A DNA stretch of 64,000 nucleotides from Verrucomicrobiia bacterium (GCA_030425385.1 JAUIAH010000040.1:1-64000); one strand, 5' to 3'; counted from the first letter of the stretch, positions 9,272 to 18,193 are shown. The notes: a model not told the origin generated them from the letters alone. Program-made: numbers and translations.

Positions 9272-9994
9272 TTACTTATCATCGACTTCGAATCGGATGA
9301 CAATCATGGAGTCCATTCCCTTTGGTTGCAGAAGAATACCGTAGCTATCATACTCCTCGATGCGCAGAGAGAGTTTATATTCGGATTCCTTCAGCACCGG
9401 CTTACCCACGGGCAAACGCGTCCCCTCGGCGGGCTCCCGTTCGGTCACCACCCGGAGGTGGAGCTTGAGGTGATCCACGTCATACACGTCCCGCCCGGCC
9501 GTATGCGCACGGATCTCGATGTCGAGCCCTGTCGGCAGCTTGATCTCTTTCAACTTGAACAGATCATCTTCACGCGGCTCCATGTATTCATAGGGCTGTT
9601 CGGAACGGATCTTGAGCTTCACCAGCTCTTTCTCTTTCCTTTTCACATAGGGAGAAGAGATCAATTTGAGTTTGTCAGGCAGTTTGGCGTTCTTGCCTTC
9701 TTCAAAAGTCAGCATTTGCTCATTCCAGAAACATGATTTCGATCGAAAGACGAGCTTATCTTTCCCGTTCCGAAATTCAGCCGAATCGAACAAGGTGACT
9801 TCGTCCTTCATCCGATTCCACGTCTTATCACTGGCTCTCCAGATCTTTTCCCTCAATGACGTCTTCTTGGTGAAGCCACTCCCCAGCTGAAACACTTGAA
9901 ACGCATACCGAATGGGCCGTTCATCGCCGATGGCCACATTCGAAGAGGCCAAGGTGACCGTCAATAGCAGAAGAAAGAAACGTAACGGCGTCAT
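9272..9994 (-). CDS. Secreted protein of unknown function
   Basis: A 240-residue protein with a signal peptide (about 1-23, LLLLTVTLASSNVAIG). The mature part is rich in charged residues and strand-like segments, with no motif I recognise. Towards the end, YKLSLRIEEYDSYGILLQPK and MDSMIVIRFEVDD look like paired beta strands, so a beta-sandwich is possible. It begins 15 bp after the small membrane protein gene and ends 75 bp before the sialidase-like gene, so it belongs to the sigma-factor-led operon. Nothing further can be said about its job. Confidence 0.75.
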   Translation of the reverse strand: MTPLRFFLLLLTVTLASSNVAIGDERPIRYAFQVFQLGSGFTKKTSLREKIWRASDKTWNRMKDEVTLFDSAEFRNGKDKLVFRSKSCFWNEQMLTFEEGKNAKLPDKLKLISSPYVKRKEKELVKLKIRSEQPYEYMEPREDDLFKLKEIKLPTGLDIEIRAHTAGRDVYDVDHLKLHLRVVTEREPAEGTRLPVGKPVLKESEYKLSLRIEEYDSYGILLQPKGMDSMIVIRFEVDDK

Positions 9995-10009
9995 CGACGT
10001 GCAACCATA

Positions 10010-10351
10010 TCAGTTCGGTTCAATCTGCAACGTAAGCCCACCCGCCCAGGGGTCGACAGTTGGAGTCGACGAGAAATCAAAGAAGCCTTCATTACTCGCA
10101 AACTCAATCGATTCCGTGGCGATGCGTGATGGCATCCGACTGTTATCGGAACCCGTCGATTTGAACAAGGCCCCCACCAAAGTGACACTAACCGCCACCG
10201 CCACCGCCGCCGCCCATCCCCAAACAGGCCATTTCTCAAAGGATCCAGTGACCACTGTGTTCTCTTCCCTTTCCGCAAACAACCGTTCACGAAGATCCTC
10301 GGAGGGCCTTCTCCAGGGTGCGCGACGTAATTCTTCTTCAAACGGGTCCAT
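10010..10351 (-). CDS. Small membrane protein, possible anti-sigma factor
   Basis: The 113-residue product has about 43 cytoplasmic residues rich in Arg and Glu, one membrane helix at about 44-63 (WGWAAAVAVAVSVTLVGALF) and a 50-residue outer part. Its start overlaps the end of the ECF sigma factor gene by 14 bp, the usual arrangement of a sigma factor with its anti-sigma factor. The cytoplasmic part is short and lacks a zinc-binding HxxxCxxC motif, so it is not a classical ZAS anti-sigma factor. The role rests on gene order and topology only. Confidence 0.7.
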   Translation of the reverse strand: MDPFEEELRRAPWRRPSEDLRERLFAEREENTVVTGSFEKWPVWGWAAAVAVAVSVTLVGALFKSTGSDNSRMPSRIATESIEFASNEGFFDFSSTPTVDPWAGGLTLQIEPN

Positions 10352-10835
10352 GATGATCCTTGAGGTGCAGTTTGAGTTTCTCGATGCCCCGTCGATACCA
10401 AGAGGTCACGGTGCCCATGGAGCGCTTTCGCAAATCAGCGATCTCTTGAAACGTCATGTGGGAAGCAAGATGTTGTACGATCGTTTCGCGCTCATCCGCC
10501 GAGAGCTTCTCGAGCGCACGATTGAAATCATGAATAAACTCCTGACGATGCATCGAATCCACTTGAGGCGGCGGCACTTCAAACAAGGCATCTGCCGGGA
10601 GAGGCTCTGTCCGCGCGTCTTTCCGCACCAAATCAATGGCTGCATTTCTAACGGATCGATACAAATACGCCTTCAGATGTTTCGGTGCCTTGTTTAGCTT
10701 GAAGGCATTCTGGAAAGCATTGTGTACGGCATCTTCCGCCATTTCAGCATTGCGAGTGATCACAAGCGCACACCGAAAGAAAGCATCTCCACTAACGTCA
10801 TAAAGGGTCTCTAACTGCTTTCGGATGGAATCCAT
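10338..10835 (-). CDS. RNA polymerase ECF sigma factor
   Basis: A 165-residue extracytoplasmic-function sigma factor. Region 2 is seen in NAEMAEDAVHNAFQNAFK with YLYRSVRNAAIDLVRK, and region 4 in LSADERETIVQHL with MTFQEIADLRKRSMGTVTSW as the helix-turn-helix. The frame is open upstream to 10943, but the ATG at 10835 is preceded by GGAG at 6 bp and gives the usual family N-terminus (MDSIRKQLETLYD). It is the first gene of a minus-strand series ending in the acetyltransferase genes, and overlaps the small membrane protein gene by 14 bp. It probably controls that series; a perfect palindrome lies about 150 bp upstream. Confidence 0.9.
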   Translation of the reverse strand: MDSIRKQLETLYDVSGDAFFRCALVITRNAEMAEDAVHNAFQNAFKLNKAPKHLKAYLYRSVRNAAIDLVRKDARTEPLPADALFEVPPPQVDSMHRQEFIHDFNRALEKLSADERETIVQHLASHMTFQEIADLRKRSMGTVTSWYRRGIEKLKLHLKDHHGPV

Positions 10836-11111
10836 GCATCGCTCCGACCTGGTCACCCCACCCTTCGCGAGTGGGACCGGAGCGGGGTCATCTCGTTCAA
10901 CGATACCATGATCGATCGGCCGAAGAATCTCAGTCAATTGCATGACTCAAAGGGATTGCGAATCTGCGGACGAATGCCCACCCCATGCATCCGATCGGAT
11001 GCTCCCCAAGGAAACATCGGGCGAAGCAGAGACGAAATCTTGCGGCGAGTGGGGCAATCATCTCGTGAGAGACGTGAGAGCCCGGCCCGTTTATGCAAGA
11101 AAGTCGCTGAA
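10836..11111. other. Spacer between the sigma factor gene and the DUF1080 gene
   Basis: No coding sequence is supported in these 276 bases, which lie between two minus-strand genes. They hold the perfect palindrome at 10987-11002 and should contain the promoter of the sigma-factor operon. I could not place -35 and -10 boxes with confidence. Confidence 0.5.
10987..11002. promoter_or_regulatory. Perfect 16-bp palindrome, candidate operator
   Basis: GCATCCGATCGGATGC is its own reverse complement over all 16 bases and lies about 150 bp upstream of the ECF sigma factor start. Sites like this are commonly bound by dimeric regulators. There is no T-run beside it, so a terminator is unlikely. Which protein binds it is unknown. 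Confidence 0.4.
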
Positions 11112-12041
11112 TCAGCGTTCCTTGATCCAAATATTCCGATAGCGCACGGGATTGCCGTGCCCCTGAAGGACGATGGGGCCCTCCGGGATCTCCTGGCGCG
11201 TCCCCCCGATGCCAGTGCCCTTGGGCAGTTCCACATCATCATGAATGGTGACGCCATTGTGAATGACCGTGATGCGTGCATTCTTCACTTTCTTGACCCC
11301 GTCAAATCGTGCCGCCGTGAACGTGATGTCGTAGGTCTGCCAACGCAGTGGTGGGAAACACATGTTGGTGTCCGCCAGCTTGAACTTGTAGAGACAACCA
11401 CACCACTGCTTGGGATCAGAAGCTGGCTTCTCCTTCCAACGGGTGCGGTCAAGATCCAATCCAAAGGTGTCAAGGACCTGCGTCTCGTAGCGGTTGTGAA
11501 TGTAGATCCCGCTATTTCCGCGATCCTGACTGCTCGGCGTCGTTTCCGGCTTGAAAGGCAAGCGAAATTCAATGTGCAAATCAAAGTCTCCGAAACTCTC
11601 CTTGGTCTGGCTCCCCGATTCCAAGTATCCTTCCGTGACCTTGCCATTCTCCCACGCATCCGCGTCCGTACCATCGTAGAGGATCGTCGCGCCCTCAGGC
11701 GGCTTCTTACCAATGCTAGGGCTCTCACGTTCGACGCGCTTCGCCCCTTCAATAAGTTCCTGCACCGCATCGACGTTGCCTCTCACTTGCCCAATCGCAG
11801 AACGGTCCCACCCCGCCCCTGGCAGCCCACCCTGATACACGGAAACATGAAAGTTGCCCTTCCCAAGCGCAATCACTTGATAAGCCGTATTCTCCTTGAG
11901 GTATTCACCTTGCACGAGGAAATCCGCGCTTTCTTTCGCAGCTTTGTCAGGGCTTATCCAGATAGGACCTTGTTCAGGCGTCTCGGCGAAAGCGGCGAGC
12001 AGGCTGCCAAGGAAGATGGCGATTGAAAGGGCGGGTCTCAT
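11112..12041 (-). CDS. Secreted DUF1080 (3-keto-disaccharide hydrolase domain) protein
   Basis: A 309-residue protein with signal peptide MRPALSIAIFLGSLLAAFA and a C-terminal DUF1080 domain from about 125, seen in GATILYDGTDADAW, FGDFDLHIEFRLPF, RGNSGIYIHNRYETQVLDTF and GPIVLQGHGNPVRYRNIWIK. DUF1080 is a concanavalin-like fold common in PVC bacteria, and some members act on 3-keto-glycosides. The frame stays open to 12626, but sequence upstream of 12041 overlaps the PQQ propeller gene in another frame and is not protein-like, so the ATG at 12041 is chosen (12059 is possible). It is the last gene of the pectate-lyase cluster. Confidence 0.87.
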   Translation of the reverse strand: MRPALSIAIFLGSLLAAFAETPEQGPIWISPDKAAKESADFLVQGEYLKENTAYQVIALGKGNFHVSVYQGGLPGAGWDRSAIGQVRGNVDAVQELIEGAKRVERESPSIGKKPPEGATILYDGTDADAWENGKVTEGYLESGSQTKESFGDFDLHIEFRLPFKPETTPSSQDRGNSGIYIHNRYETQVLDTFGLDLDRTRWKEKPASDPKQWCGCLYKFKLADTNMCFPPLRWQTYDITFTAARFDGVKKVKNARITVIHNGVTIHDDVELPKGTGIGGTRQEIPEGPIVLQGHGNPVRYRNIWIKER

Positions 12042-12112
12042 GATGACAGAAGGAAACATGGCAGAGGGACCAGTGTCAACGCGTTGCTTCGAACCAGGCC
12101 AGGCGGGGCGTA

Positions 12113-13321
12113 TCAGCTGTCTTCGGAGGGCGACGCAAACGCCACACACGCCAGCTGCCCTCTCGCATTGCGGCAATAAATCATCCCGTTGGCGAGAACC
12201 GGCACCGTCCAACACTTGCCACCCAGAACTTGAAATCGAAATTGGGGCTCGAATGCCGATGCCTTCGCAGGGAAGAAGGTGAGTTGACCCTTGTCGAATA
12301 AAATCAATTCCCTCCCCCCATCTGCGGCCATGAGAGCCCCATTCCCAAAGCCGGGCTCCGACCACCGGGTTTCGCCCGAAGCCAGATGGACGCACACCAA
12401 AGCAGTAGCCCGGTGCGTGGTGCCATGAATGGCATACACATGACCATCTGAGAACACGCCTGGATTGAAATAGGTACGCAATGCCTTGTGTTGCCAGACA
12501 CGCACCGGATCCATGGCAATCTCGTCTAACAGAATAGCTCCAGCACTCGACGACACAAGCACGCGTCCCATAGAAACGATTGGATCGGCCGCATTCACCC
12601 GACTGCCGTCCCAGGGATAGCGCCACCGCTCTTGTCCCGATTCCGCAGAGACCGTTACCAGCGCCTTCGCTGAAAGGATGATCACTTCATCGCGTTCAGG
12701 GATGACCACGGGCGTGGCATAGCCAGAGGGCGCCCCCTCAGATCGCCAAAGCGTTCTCCCGCTTTCTTGGTCCAGCGCCCAACCGGCACTCCCGACATTG
12801 AGCAAGACACGGTCTCGCCATAGAACCGGTGAGCCCGAGAAACGCCAGCGAGGAGCTTCCAGTCCGTACTCATTCCACAAATCACGCTGCCAACGCACCG
12901 TCCCATCTTGAAGGTCGAAACAGAAGACTTGCCCACGCTTGCTCATGGTGTAGACCACATTCGCTTTCGCATCAATGGCAGGCGTTGCTCCTGGCCCACC
13001 CTCATGACCATCAGGCTCAAGCGCGCACGGATACCGATACCGCCATGTTTCCTCACCGGTTCTAGCATTCAGACACCATACCGTGTCATGGTCATCTTCG
13101 TTTCCCAACGTCACCAAATGATCACCAGCAACAGCCACACTGGCAAAACCGATCCCAACCTCCGAACGCCAGGCAATCTTTGCAGTTTCCAATTGCTCTG
13201 GCAATGCCTCTTTGGAAATGCCATCTCGTTGCGGACCACGCCAATGAGGCCAATCGGCTCCCCATGCGCTTAGAGAGGCTAACACACTCCCACACACCAC
13301 CCATGGCCATTTCAAACTCAT
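12113..13321 (-). CDS. Exported PQQ-like beta-propeller protein
   Basis: A 402-residue protein with a signal peptide (about 1-21, ending AWGA) and a mature start DWPHWRGPQRDGIS, the hallmark opening of PVC PQQ-type propellers. Repeats follow the BamB/PQQ pattern: VWCLNARTGEETWRY, VFCFDLQDGTVRWQRDLW, ALDQESGRTLWRSE and TVSAESGQERWRY. No quinoprotein dehydrogenase active-site residues are evident, so binding or scaffolding is likelier than redox catalysis. It overlaps the pectate lyase gene by 4 bp (ATGA), implying translational coupling and a shared role outside the inner membrane. Confidence 0.87.
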   Translation of the reverse strand: MSLKWPWVVCGSVLASLSAWGADWPHWRGPQRDGISKEALPEQLETAKIAWRSEVGIGFASVAVAGDHLVTLGNEDDHDTVWCLNARTGEETWRYRYPCALEPDGHEGGPGATPAIDAKANVVYTMSKRGQVFCFDLQDGTVRWQRDLWNEYGLEAPRWRFSGSPVLWRDRVLLNVGSAGWALDQESGRTLWRSEGAPSGYATPVVIPERDEVIILSAKALVTVSAESGQERWRYPWDGSRVNAADPIVSMGRVLVSSSAGAILLDEIAMDPVRVWQHKALRTYFNPGVFSDGHVYAIHGTTHRATALVCVHLASGETRWSEPGFGNGALMAADGGRELILFDKGQLTFFPAKASAFEPQFRFQVLGGKCWTVPVLANGMIYCRNARGQLACVAFASPSEDS

Positions 13322-16300
13322 GAGGCCACCACGTTGCCAGCGGAGAGAGAATTCAAATAATCCTCAAGGTTCGTGTACCCATCCCCATCAGCATCGGCAG
13401 CCCCATCGCTTGGATCGTTTGGATCAAATCCGTTATCGATCTCCCACGAATTCGGCATGCCGTCGCGATCAGTGTCCCAATCCCTCGGCCGATGAATCTC
13501 GGGATACGTTTCCCAGCCTCCCACGTCCTCCTGGGTGTCGGGAATCCCCGGCAAACCAGATAGGCTGCCTTTATAGGTGGTCGTGCCTTGGCGCACTTCC
13601 TTGATCACACGCGTATCGTGATCATCCAGCTTGGGTACATTGCAACCCACATCTGCGAGCACATTCTCAAAGGCTTCTTCCGCCGTGTGCGTCTTCACGT
13701 AATGCTCAAAGAACGGTTTAGCCACGGTGACCGGAGCGTCTTGGTTCCCACGCGGCTTCACCCCTTTGAAAGGACCTAGAGGCCCTTCCGGTCCCGACAC
13801 GCCTTCCATGACGTTCCCTTCGACATAATATTGCTGTGGGCCGAAGGCCGGATTCTCAAATTGCGGGTTGAGATAGGTCATCACCTGGCTCGCTGGGCCC
13901 GGCTTGTAGTAATTGTTGACAAAGTTCACCTGACGCGCGCCGCCATCCGTGGTGCGATGTTTCCAATTATACACCACCATGTTACGGATATCGAGTCGAC
14001 CCGCATGGACATTGGCCTGATCAATAGAGCCCGCTAGCGACCAATTGCGCCCAGCGTTATGGGCCAAGAGGCTATGATGGAAACTCCCAATCTCGCCACC
14101 AATAGATCCCGCAAAGCTATGTCCAGATCCTTTGCCGTATTTCTTATGCCCAGCGATGTTCAGAGCCTCCGATATGAGACTTCTTTGAAAAGTAATGTTC
14201 TTGGCTCCACGCGAACTGAAGGCTTCATCGATAGTCCAGGAAATCGAACAATGATCGACAATGCAATGATCACTGCCTGCCAATCCCATGCCATCCATGG
14301 TGATCCCTGTGAGATTCCCCAATCGCAGACGCATGTGCCGTATAATCGTATCCTGCGCACCCAACCCTCCAAAGGTATAATTTCGCAGGCATATTCCTTT
14401 TCCCGGTGCTGTTTGCCCGGCGATGGTGAGATATTCGTTCTCAGCTCGAAAGATCAACTTCGACTCCAACGAGATCAACCCTGACACTTCAAAGATTACG
14501 GTCCGCGGCCCGGTGGCTTCCACCGCGGCACGCAAAGAACCCGGTCCAGAGTCATTGAGATTGGTCACCTGGATCACGCGCCCACCACGACCGCCAATCG
14601 CAAATCGTCCATAACCCTCAGCCGTGGGAAACGCTAAGTGACGCACGCGGAAACGCCAGGTATCCCCACGGGTGATACGGCCCTCTGCATCCTCAGAATC
14701 CACTCGCCAGAAATAATGCAACAATGAATCCTTCGACACCGCGATCGTATACGTCGGCATATCAACCGTCGCGACTTTGGGCGCGTCCGCCGAATCTAGA
14801 CGGCGTGCGGCAACGGCTGCCTCTCGATGCGCCACCATATAGACGTGGTGTTTGACGGCAGATTCCCCTGGCGTCCAGCTGAGAGTGACGTGGCCATCAT
14901 CGCCATCCACATGACGATCATAGTTGGTTGGCACTGGCTGCAGCGCCTTCTGTCTCGGATCACTGACATTAATCGCAAATCCGTTCAAGACCACCGAGTC
15001 ACTCCCCTCGGCAGAGATTCGTATCACCGCTGGCTGACCTTCACGCACATCAAAAGCAATGAAGGACGTCCCTAGCGCGTCATTATGAGTAGCCTCGCCC
15101 GATGGCTTGATGCCATCAATCGTGCGCCCATTCGCGGAAACGGTGTAAGGACCCTGGGCGCCTCCTAGCGCGTGATGATAACCGGTAAAGGTGTGAGTGC
15201 CCGGTTTCAAGCCTTCAACGATCACTTCCAATCCACCCGCAGCGATGACGGTATCTGCCCCCACACTGATGCCATGAATCAACAGGGCTTTATTATTAAT
15301 CGTCTTGAGCGTCCCCCCATCGGTCGCCCGCAAGGCGACATCAATGCCCCCGAAGGTCTGTTTCCAATCACTCTGAGCAGGCCTCCAATTCTCCCAACCT
15401 TTCGTACGCATGTCAGAACGCCCATCAGCGGTGATGTCCACGCGCAAGACCGTTCCGGCCACAGAATTCTCGTCCTCCTTCTGATCCATCATCGCTCCCC
15501 TGGTCGTGATCGTAACTAGACCGTTGAGATACTCTTCCAAATTGGTATAACCGTCGCCATCCGCATCCGCATTCCCATCGGCAGCATCTTTAGGATCAAA
15601 GCCATTTGCCGATTCCCAGGCATCTGGCATGCCATCGCCATCGCTGTCCTTCGGTGCGGGCGCGCTTTCCAGTGTTGGCCACCCCCCAACTTCTTTCTGA
15701 CTCTTGATGATGGCACCTGACCGATCGCGGACAGACTGGGCCACGCGTTGATCAACCGCATCACGCTGGGGGAGGCTGGCTCCTCCCCATTTAAGAATGC
15801 GATCCATCGCCGCCTGCGGAGCGTCCGTTTCAATCGGATCAGCATTGAAAGGTTTCGACTGTTTGTAGGTTACAATCGCATCCTCAGACCAGTTATTGAA
15901 ATTGACCACACTCCAGGGATCCTTTGGCATTTGGCCATCCATCAAGGTATCGGCGAAGTAAGCCCGATTATAGGTCGATCCGATCTTGTAGGCATGCCAG
16001 TGGTCCGATGAATTGGCTCCCGGAATGAGCACATTGCCCACATAGTTCAACTTGGTCACGCTCACCTTGTCCGCGTTGTAGCCCGCATGGTTACCGCCAA
16101 AGTTGTACATGACGTTATTGCGGAAATCGAGCAGCAATCCTTCGGGATCCTTGTCATGAGGATTGGTATTGTAATTCCCTGGGCGCGGATTGCGTCCGCG
16201 ATTGTGCGCATAGAGATTGTGATGAAAGGTATACCTGGCACCACCCGTGCCGCGAATCAGCGATCCGAAACCATGATTCTTCGGATTCAGCGCTTCCGTG

Positions 16301-16830
16301 ATGTAACACCATTGAACCGTGACATCGCTAAGATTGGCACTCTTGGTAGAAGCCGAAAGCACTTCATCGAGGCTCCAACTCGCCGAGCAATGATCGACGA
16401 TAATTCGTTTCCCAGAACTCACGCTGATGGCATCACCGCCCTTGCCCTCATCTCCAAGGCGCACGCGAAGGAATCGCACGACCACATCATCGGCACCAAT
16501 CTTTAGCGAGCCATCCCGCAAACAAATGCCATCACCCGGCGCTGTTTGTCCCGCGATGGTGATAAACGGATGCCGAATCGATAAGTGATCCTTCAGTTGG
16601 ATGGTGCCGCTAACATCGAACACAACGGTCCGTGGGCCTTTCGCCTCCACCGCGTGGCGCAAGGTGCCTGGCGTATCGGAATCTTCCAATGTGGTGACAT
16701 GATAGACCTTGCCACCACGCCCACCAGCAGCATAGGCACCGAACCCTTCGGCTCCAGGAAAGGCCAGAGGAGTTTCCGCGTGCACCATGCCAACGATGGC
16801 GATCGATGTGAGAAAGATAGGGAGTTTCAT
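13318..16830 (-). CDS. Two-domain pectate-lyase-like secreted protein with Ca-binding repeats
   Basis: A 1170-residue secreted protein with signal peptide MKLPIFLTSIAIVGMVHA. Two parallel beta-helix lyase-like domains occupy about 20-380 and 740-1105, each opening alike (FPGAEGFGAYAAGGRGGKVY; FPTAEGYGRFAIGGRGGRVI) and repeating TIAGQTAPG.GICLR and the (I/C)VDHCS.SW motif. Calcium-binding thrombospondin type 3-like motifs (DSDGDGMPDAWE; DTDRDGMPNSWE) follow each. Between them lie a carbohydrate-binding-like section and a fibronectin type III-like stretch (VTLSWTPGESAVKHHVYMV). The GTG at 16848 is an alternative start sharing a base with the upstream stop; the ATG at 16830 gives a clean signal peptide. 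It probably cleaves pectin or a related uronate polymer outside the cell. Confidence 0.9.
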   Translation of the reverse strand: MKLPIFLTSIAIVGMVHAETPLAFPGAEGFGAYAAGGRGGKVYHVTTLEDSDTPGTLRHAVEAKGPRTVVFDVSGTIQLKDHLSIRHPFITIAGQTAPGDGICLRDGSLKIGADDVVVRFLRVRLGDEGKGGDAISVSSGKRIIVDHCSASWSLDEVLSASTKSANLSDVTVQWCYITEALNPKNHGFGSLIRGTGGARYTFHHNLYAHNRGRNPRPGNYNTNPHDKDPEGLLLDFRNNVMYNFGGNHAGYNADKVSVTKLNYVGNVLIPGANSSDHWHAYKIGSTYNRAYFADTLMDGQMPKDPWSVVNFNNWSEDAIVTYKQSKPFNADPIETDAPQAAMDRILKWGGASLPQRDAVDQRVAQSVRDRSGAIIKSQKEVGGWPTLESAPAPKDSDGDGMPDAWESANGFDPKDAADGNADADGDGYTNLEEYLNGLVTITTRGAMMDQKEDENSVAGTVLRVDITADGRSDMRTKGWENWRPAQSDWKQTFGGIDVALRATDGGTLKTINNKALLIHGISVGADTVIAAGGLEVIVEGLKPGTHTFTGYHHALGGAQGPYTVSANGRTIDGIKPSGEATHNDALGTSFIAFDVREGQPAVIRISAEGSDSVVLNGFAINVSDPRQKALQPVPTNYDRHVDGDDGHVTLSWTPGESAVKHHVYMVAHREAAVAARRLDSADAPKVATVDMPTYTIAVSKDSLLHYFWRVDSEDAEGRITRGDTWRFRVRHLAFPTAEGYGRFAIGGRGGRVIQVTNLNDSGPGSLRAAVEATGPRTVIFEVSGLISLESKLIFRAENEYLTIAGQTAPGKGICLRNYTFGGLGAQDTIIRHMRLRLGNLTGITMDGMGLAGSDHCIVDHCSISWTIDEAFSSRGAKNITFQRSLISEALNIAGHKKYGKGSGHSFAGSIGGEIGSFHHSLLAHNAGRNWSLAGSIDQANVHAGRLDIRNMVVYNWKHRTTDGGARQVNFVNNYYKPGPASQVMTYLNPQFENPAFGPQQYYVEGNVMEGVSGPEGPLGPFKGVKPRGNQDAPVTVAKPFFEHYVKTHTAEEAFENVLADVGCNVPKLDDHDTRVIKEVRQGTTTYKGSLSGLPGIPDTQEDVGGWETYPEIHRPRDWDTDRDGMPNSWEIDNGFDPNDPSDGAADADGDGYTNLEDYLNSLSAGNVVAS

Positions 16831-16847
16831 AGAGGAAAGTGTCAGCA

Positions 16848-17591
16848 CTATGAGTTCTTGCGTTTGATCCAGGCTTGGTAGTGCTCTCGGTAACCGTAGC
16901 CAAAGTAGTCGAGAGAGAATTCGTTGCGAACCTTATACTTCTTGAAGATCTTGATGATCCGTTTGCTCGTCCAACAGGCCAAACAATCTTCACGCGCTTG
17001 CGCCATGCGCTGCCACAAGACGGCTTTCTCAGCGTCCGTCATCTGAGGCACCATTTCTGTATAAGCGGTGTAGGTGCGCTTCGCTCCGGGCGACCAGGTG
17101 ATGTGGTCTAACAACGTCATCGTCTTCTCTTCGCCAATGGCCTCTTGCAAGTTTGCTAGCACGTTCTGAATCTGAGGTTTGAACTCCGCATAGATCGGAT
17201 CAATCCGTTCCGTCATGATGGTGAGCGCTTTCAACTCATCCTTCTCTTTCCCATCCACATTGTTGCGCGCCTCATCCCAATCTGCCCAAGCGGCATCCAA
17301 TTTCTGATCCACTTTCTGATGCCACGCCCACACCTTCGCGTAATGAGCGCTCACGATGGCTGCCACCTTGGCAGTGACCTCGTCACTCAGCTCCAACTTA
17401 GCAGCCAAACCAGCTCCCTTGGAATCGGCCTGGTTCTGAACAGCATCAGGGAGATCGGGCGACCACCAAGCGGGTGGCTGACCTTGATCGATCTTCAACT
17501 GGGTGGCTGCGGCGACGGACGCAGCCGTCTCTGCTTTCGCTACCAACGATAATACTATCAGAATGCTAGCAATGAATAACTTGATTGTCAT
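16848..17591 (-). CDS. Secreted DUF3826 protein
   Basis: A 247-residue protein with signal peptide about 1-20 (LFIASILIVLSLVAKA). The mature part is helical, with family features such as ITWSPGAKRTYTAYTEMVPQ, LWQRMAQARED and an ending YFGYGYREHYQAWIKRKN, which match DUF3826. Such genes often sit beside pectate lyases in Bacteroidota and Verrucomicrobiota polysaccharide loci, as here, where the stop touches the alternative GTG start of the lyase gene. The biochemical role of the family is not known to me. It is the first gene of the cluster. Confidence 0.8.
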   Translation of the reverse strand: MTIKLFIASILIVLSLVAKAETAASVAAATQLKIDQGQPPAWWSPDLPDAVQNQADSKGAGLAAKLELSDEVTAKVAAIVSAHYAKVWAWHQKVDQKLDAAWADWDEARNNVDGKEKDELKALTIMTERIDPIYAEFKPQIQNVLANLQEAIGEEKTMTLLDHITWSPGAKRTYTAYTEMVPQMTDAEKAVLWQRMAQAREDCLACWTSKRIIKIFKKYKVRNEFSLDYFGYGYREHYQAWIKRKNS

Positions 17592-17597
17592 AGTGTA

Positions 17598-18170
17598 ATG
17601 GTTCTTTCCAGGGGCAAGCGGGACGTGACTCAGGTCGCTTCAGGGGATGGTCTCGATCTAAAACAGGAATTCCGGGGATTTGCCCAGCGTCCGATGGATA
17701 CCATCCCGGTTCAAGCACCTCCTCCTCGAAACCCTTCATTTCTTCCGGTTTCCTACGCGGCAGTGACTTGCCATCGAGTCGCCGGCTTAGGATAGAGGAT
17801 CAAGAGAGGCCCAATACAGGACGACAACACCGTCACTCAATGCCAGCCTCCTCCCGACGTGTCACGACGGTGTCAACTCGTGAGGGCATCCATCGTGATC
17901 ATGCACGTCTTCTCTGTGTGGGTATTATCGGCTGGGCGGAAGCCGTTTCTCGCTTCCGCCCCGTCGATTAGCCCACCAAACCCGGCGAACCAAACGCCCG
18001 GCAGCGGCGACGTAGCCGAAGCTCGTCTTGCACCAAATGCGGCCAGTCACTTTCCAGCTCAATCATCCGGTCCAGCCGAAGCTGTGAAAGCACCTTCGGA
18101 ATCCGGCTGCAGCGCACCATGCTGATCGTGACCCAAAGGCCGTGCCCCGAAGCGCCAACAGGGGATTTCT
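17598..18170. other. Gene-free stretch upstream of the pectate-lyase cluster
   Basis: No reading frame here looks like protein; the open frames are short and of unnatural composition. The first 100 bases should hold the promoter of the DUF3826 gene. A perfect 10-bp stem-loop lies at 17934-17961. From 18171 on, the repeat mosaic begins. Confidence 0.5.
17934..17961. other. Stem-loop with perfect 10-bp stem
   Basis: GGGCGGAAGC and GCTTCCGCCC pair perfectly across an 8-base loop. No run of T follows on either strand, so a rho-independent terminator is doubtful. It lies in the gene-free stretch between the DUF3826 gene and the repeat mosaic. Confidence 0.5.
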
Positions 18171-18193
18171 CATTACGGCTGTGGTCCAGTCCC
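18171..18193 (+). repeat. Dispersed 23-bp repeat, copy 1
   Basis: CATTACGGCTGTGGTCC followed by AGTCCC. The same 23 bases occur at 49502-49524 with a single mismatch (A for T at 18188), on the same strand, 31 kb away. Both copies lie beside AT-rich orphan secreted genes, which points to a dispersed element. Confidence 0.75.

Noticed and set aside
12042..12626. N-terminal extension of the DUF1080 frame by 195 codons
   Set aside because: It overlaps the PQQ propeller gene in a different frame and does not resemble protein; the signal peptide begins at 12041.
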